Of a DNA stretch of 53,589 nucleotides, positions 52,268-53,589 are shown one piece after another (within the stretch, counting starts at the first letter, position 1; each line of letters begins with the position of its first letter). The notes beneath the pieces are model-generated. The model was not told where the DNA came from. It made no database searches and was given only the letters and a program-made list of their open reading frames with translations. The stretch is taken from contig JAIPEL010000017.1 in assembly GCA_021737185.1 (NCBI GenBank), positions 1 through 53,589 on the forward strand, given 5' to 3'. This stretch comes from Desulfobacterales bacterium. Lineage in GTDB: Bacteria > Desulfobacterota > Desulfobacteria > Desulfobacterales > CAFBRK01. Made by a program: the position numbers and the translations under genes.

Positions 52268-53409
52268 TTCCTCGCACCTTGGATAGCCGCTTCTGAAAGA
52301 ATCTGTGCGAGCGGCAGCCCCGCCTTTTCTTCGATTCTCTGCTTCACTGCCAGCGCAACGGTCCGGCGCCGTTCGATGGCCGCCCGGGCCTCGCTGTTGC
52401 TTCCATAGCGCGCAAGTGCCCCGGCAAAGCGCGATTCTAGGGAGACAAAACGACCCTTGGCCACCAGCTTGTCCGCCAGATAGACCACGGCGGCCTCTTT
52501 CGGGTCCTTCATCTCCGCCTCGGGAAGATCGGTGTGGGCGGCCACGATCGCCCCCACCCGGTCAAAGCCCATGTCCGCAAGCATCCGCCCACCCACCCCG
52601 GCGTGATCGGTCTCGCCTTTGGCCAGATCGTGAAGAAGGGCTGCCGTCTCCACCCGCTGCTGATCGAGTCCGGCCCCCTTCCGGTTCAAGGCGCGGCAGA
52701 GGACCCCAGCCGCCTGCCGCACCTGGCGGCCGTGGCGGATGATTTTTTCGTCCGTGGGGCAGACCTCGGCCAAGATGGCCTCGCACTCGGCCAAAGTGGG
52801 GTCGTTCAGGCGCGCGAACCGCCTTTTGGCCTCTTCGTAGTCCTCTGGCCGATCCACGTCGAACAGGATGTGTTCATCGGCTACGGAAACCTCTATGGCC
52901 CGGTCTTCATAGCGCTCCAGCACGGCCCGGAGTCCTCCCTGCCCCGACCCTTCCAGGATCACCGGAATCAGGTCGGCGGGGATCAGGGGCGGATGCCCCC
53001 GTTCGCCGGCAAAGACCGGATGCACGATCCGGTCCGGCATCGTCTGCCACGCCTCGGCCAGTCGTTTCAGCGTGGCCGGGCGCACCAGGGCAATGTCGAC
53101 CGGGAGAAGAAAAAAGGCTTCGGTTTTCGGAGAAAGGCTGCGAACGCCGGCGCACACCGAAGAGAACATGCCCTGCCGATAATCCGGATTGAACACCGCC
53201 TGCGCCCCGGCATTTTCCACCACCGGAACCAGTGCCTCGGCCCTATAACCGAGCACCACGAGGATCTCCGCGATCCCGGCGCTGCGCGCGGTCCCGATCA
53301 CATGCTCGAGCAGGGTTCCTTTTCCCAGGGCGAGCAGCGGTTTGAACGACCCCATGCGGGAAGAAAACCCTGCACTTACTAGGACGGCTGCGAATTTGGA
53401 GGAAGGCAT
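52264..53409 (-). CDS. MobA/MocA-like nucleotidyltransferase fused to HD domain
   Basis: A 381-aa two-domain protein. Residues 1-200 are a MobA/MocA-like nucleotidyltransferase: VLVSAGFSSRMGSFKPLLAL, ILVVLGYRAEALV, FFLLPVDIALVRP and ILFDVDRPEDYEEAKRRF. Residues about 235-370 hold an HD phosphohydrolase domain (VETAALLHDLAKGETDHAGVG, IVAAHTDLP). In other bacteria such fusions accompany molybdenum hydroxylase maturation genes. The domain order is the same as in the frameshifted mobA-HD gene nearby. I prefer the ATG at 53409 (MPSSKFAAVL), with AAGGGG six bases upstream, to the one at 53448. It is the first gene of the cluster. Confidence 0.88.
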   Translation of the reverse strand: MPSSKFAAVLVSAGFSSRMGSFKPLLALGKGTLLEHVIGTARSAGIAEILVVLGYRAEALVPVVENAGAQAVFNPDYRQGMFSSVCAGVRSLSPKTEAFFLLPVDIALVRPATLKRLAEAWQTMPDRIVHPVFAGERGHPPLIPADLIPVILEGSGQGGLRAVLERYEDRAIEVSVADEHILFDVDRPEDYEEAKRRFARLNDPTLAECEAILAEVCPTDEKIIRHGRQVRQAAGVLCRALNRKGAGLDQQRVETAALLHDLAKGETDHAGVGGRMLADMGFDRVGAIVAAHTDLPEAEMKDPKEAAVVYLADKLVAKGRFVSLESRFAGALARYGSNSEARAAIERRRTVALAVKQRIEEKAGLPLAQILSEAAIQGARK

Positions 53410-53451
53410 CTGCATCCCCTTTGCCTTGCCGACTCTTTTATCTCGCATGAA

Positions 53452-53589
53452 ACTAGTGTACTGAGTCGTTAAAACGTGCTATATGTGGCCAACCAACTAA
53501 TTTTGCCAAGGAGGCCACATGCGCACCGGACGTCCCAAACAAGAGTTAACGTTAAACGAGGCTGAGCATAGAGAACTTGAGCGTCTTTC
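53452..53589 (+). mobile_element. Left end of an IS630-like element
   Basis: The end-like sequence CTAGTGTACTGAGTCGTTAA near 53452 is followed by a transposase gene that runs out of the window. The right end is not included. It lies directly upstream of the nucleotidyltransferase-HD start and may have displaced that gene's promoter. Confidence 0.5.
53519..53589 (+). CDS. IS630-family transposase, N-terminal fragment
   Basis: A reading frame with a strong AAGGAGG site starts at 53519 and reads MRTGRPKQELTLNEAEHREL before running off the end. This resembles the N-terminal helix-turn-helix region of IS630-type transposases. Only 23 residues are visible, so the family call is tentative. Confidence 0.6.
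   Translation, partial: MRTGRPKQELTLNEAEHRELERL

Overview
The window looks like the chromosome of a GC-rich, strictly anaerobic member of the Desulfobacterota (sulfate-reducer type, probably Desulfobacterales). This is inferred from the class III ribonucleotide reductase, the heterodisulfide-reductase (Hdr) type electron-transfer genes, the molybdenum-cofactor genes and the housekeeping gene order. No 16S rRNA gene is present, so the assignment is not direct. The intergenic spaces are unusually full of palindromic repeats.

Layout. 196-5006: an acyl-CoA ligase, grpE-dnaK and a large-type SRP RNA, all on the minus strand. 5310-11202: lipoprotein, tilS, ftsH, folP and coaX on the plus strand. 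11373-13583: a 48-aa gene and an IS1182-like insertion sequence. 13820-18025: a zinc-ribbon/receiver protein, two PilT-type ATPases, a DivIVA-like protein and YggT on the minus strand. 18173-22314: proC, a CcdA-like protein, a thioredoxin-like protein, a small membrane protein and a ChaN-like lipoprotein. 22802-26001: nrdD and nrdG. 26255-44192: the Hdr and two-component locus. 44606-48480: prpE-like synthetase, a hydrolase lipoprotein and a DUF364 protein. 48591-53409: a minus-strand molybdenum-cofactor-type cluster (frameshifted mobA-HD, TSUP permease, second DUF364 protein, histidine phosphatase, nucleotidyltransferase-HD). 53519 to the end: the start of an IS630-like transposase.

The most interesting region is 26255-44276. 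It encodes what looks like one multi-subunit electron-transfer complex: HdrA with an inserted GltD/NfnB-like module, an MvhD-like protein, an FdhB/FrhB-like iron-sulfur protein, a tandem double HdrA, HdrC and HdrB. These genes are interleaved with signal-transduction genes: a REC-PAS histidine kinase, a pseudo-receiver that lacks the phosphorylatable Asp and the Lys, a histidine kinase with an N-terminal Rossmann domain, and a sigma-54-dependent NtrC-type activator. The double HdrA itself carries an intact response-regulator receiver domain inserted beside its ferredoxin module. Good sigma-54 promoter matches precede both the operon (28003) and the convergent GcvH-like gene (44276, minus). I infer a redox complex that reports to, or is controlled by, its own phosphorelay.

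The second theme is repeats. At least six families of short palindromic elements fill the gaps. One class of hairpin has the gene's stop codon within or right next to the stem, with a recurring CGCTTCGC-like apex. A MITE-like family shares its ends with the IS1182-like element. Another family occurs in long and short versions that differ by a clean inner deletion.
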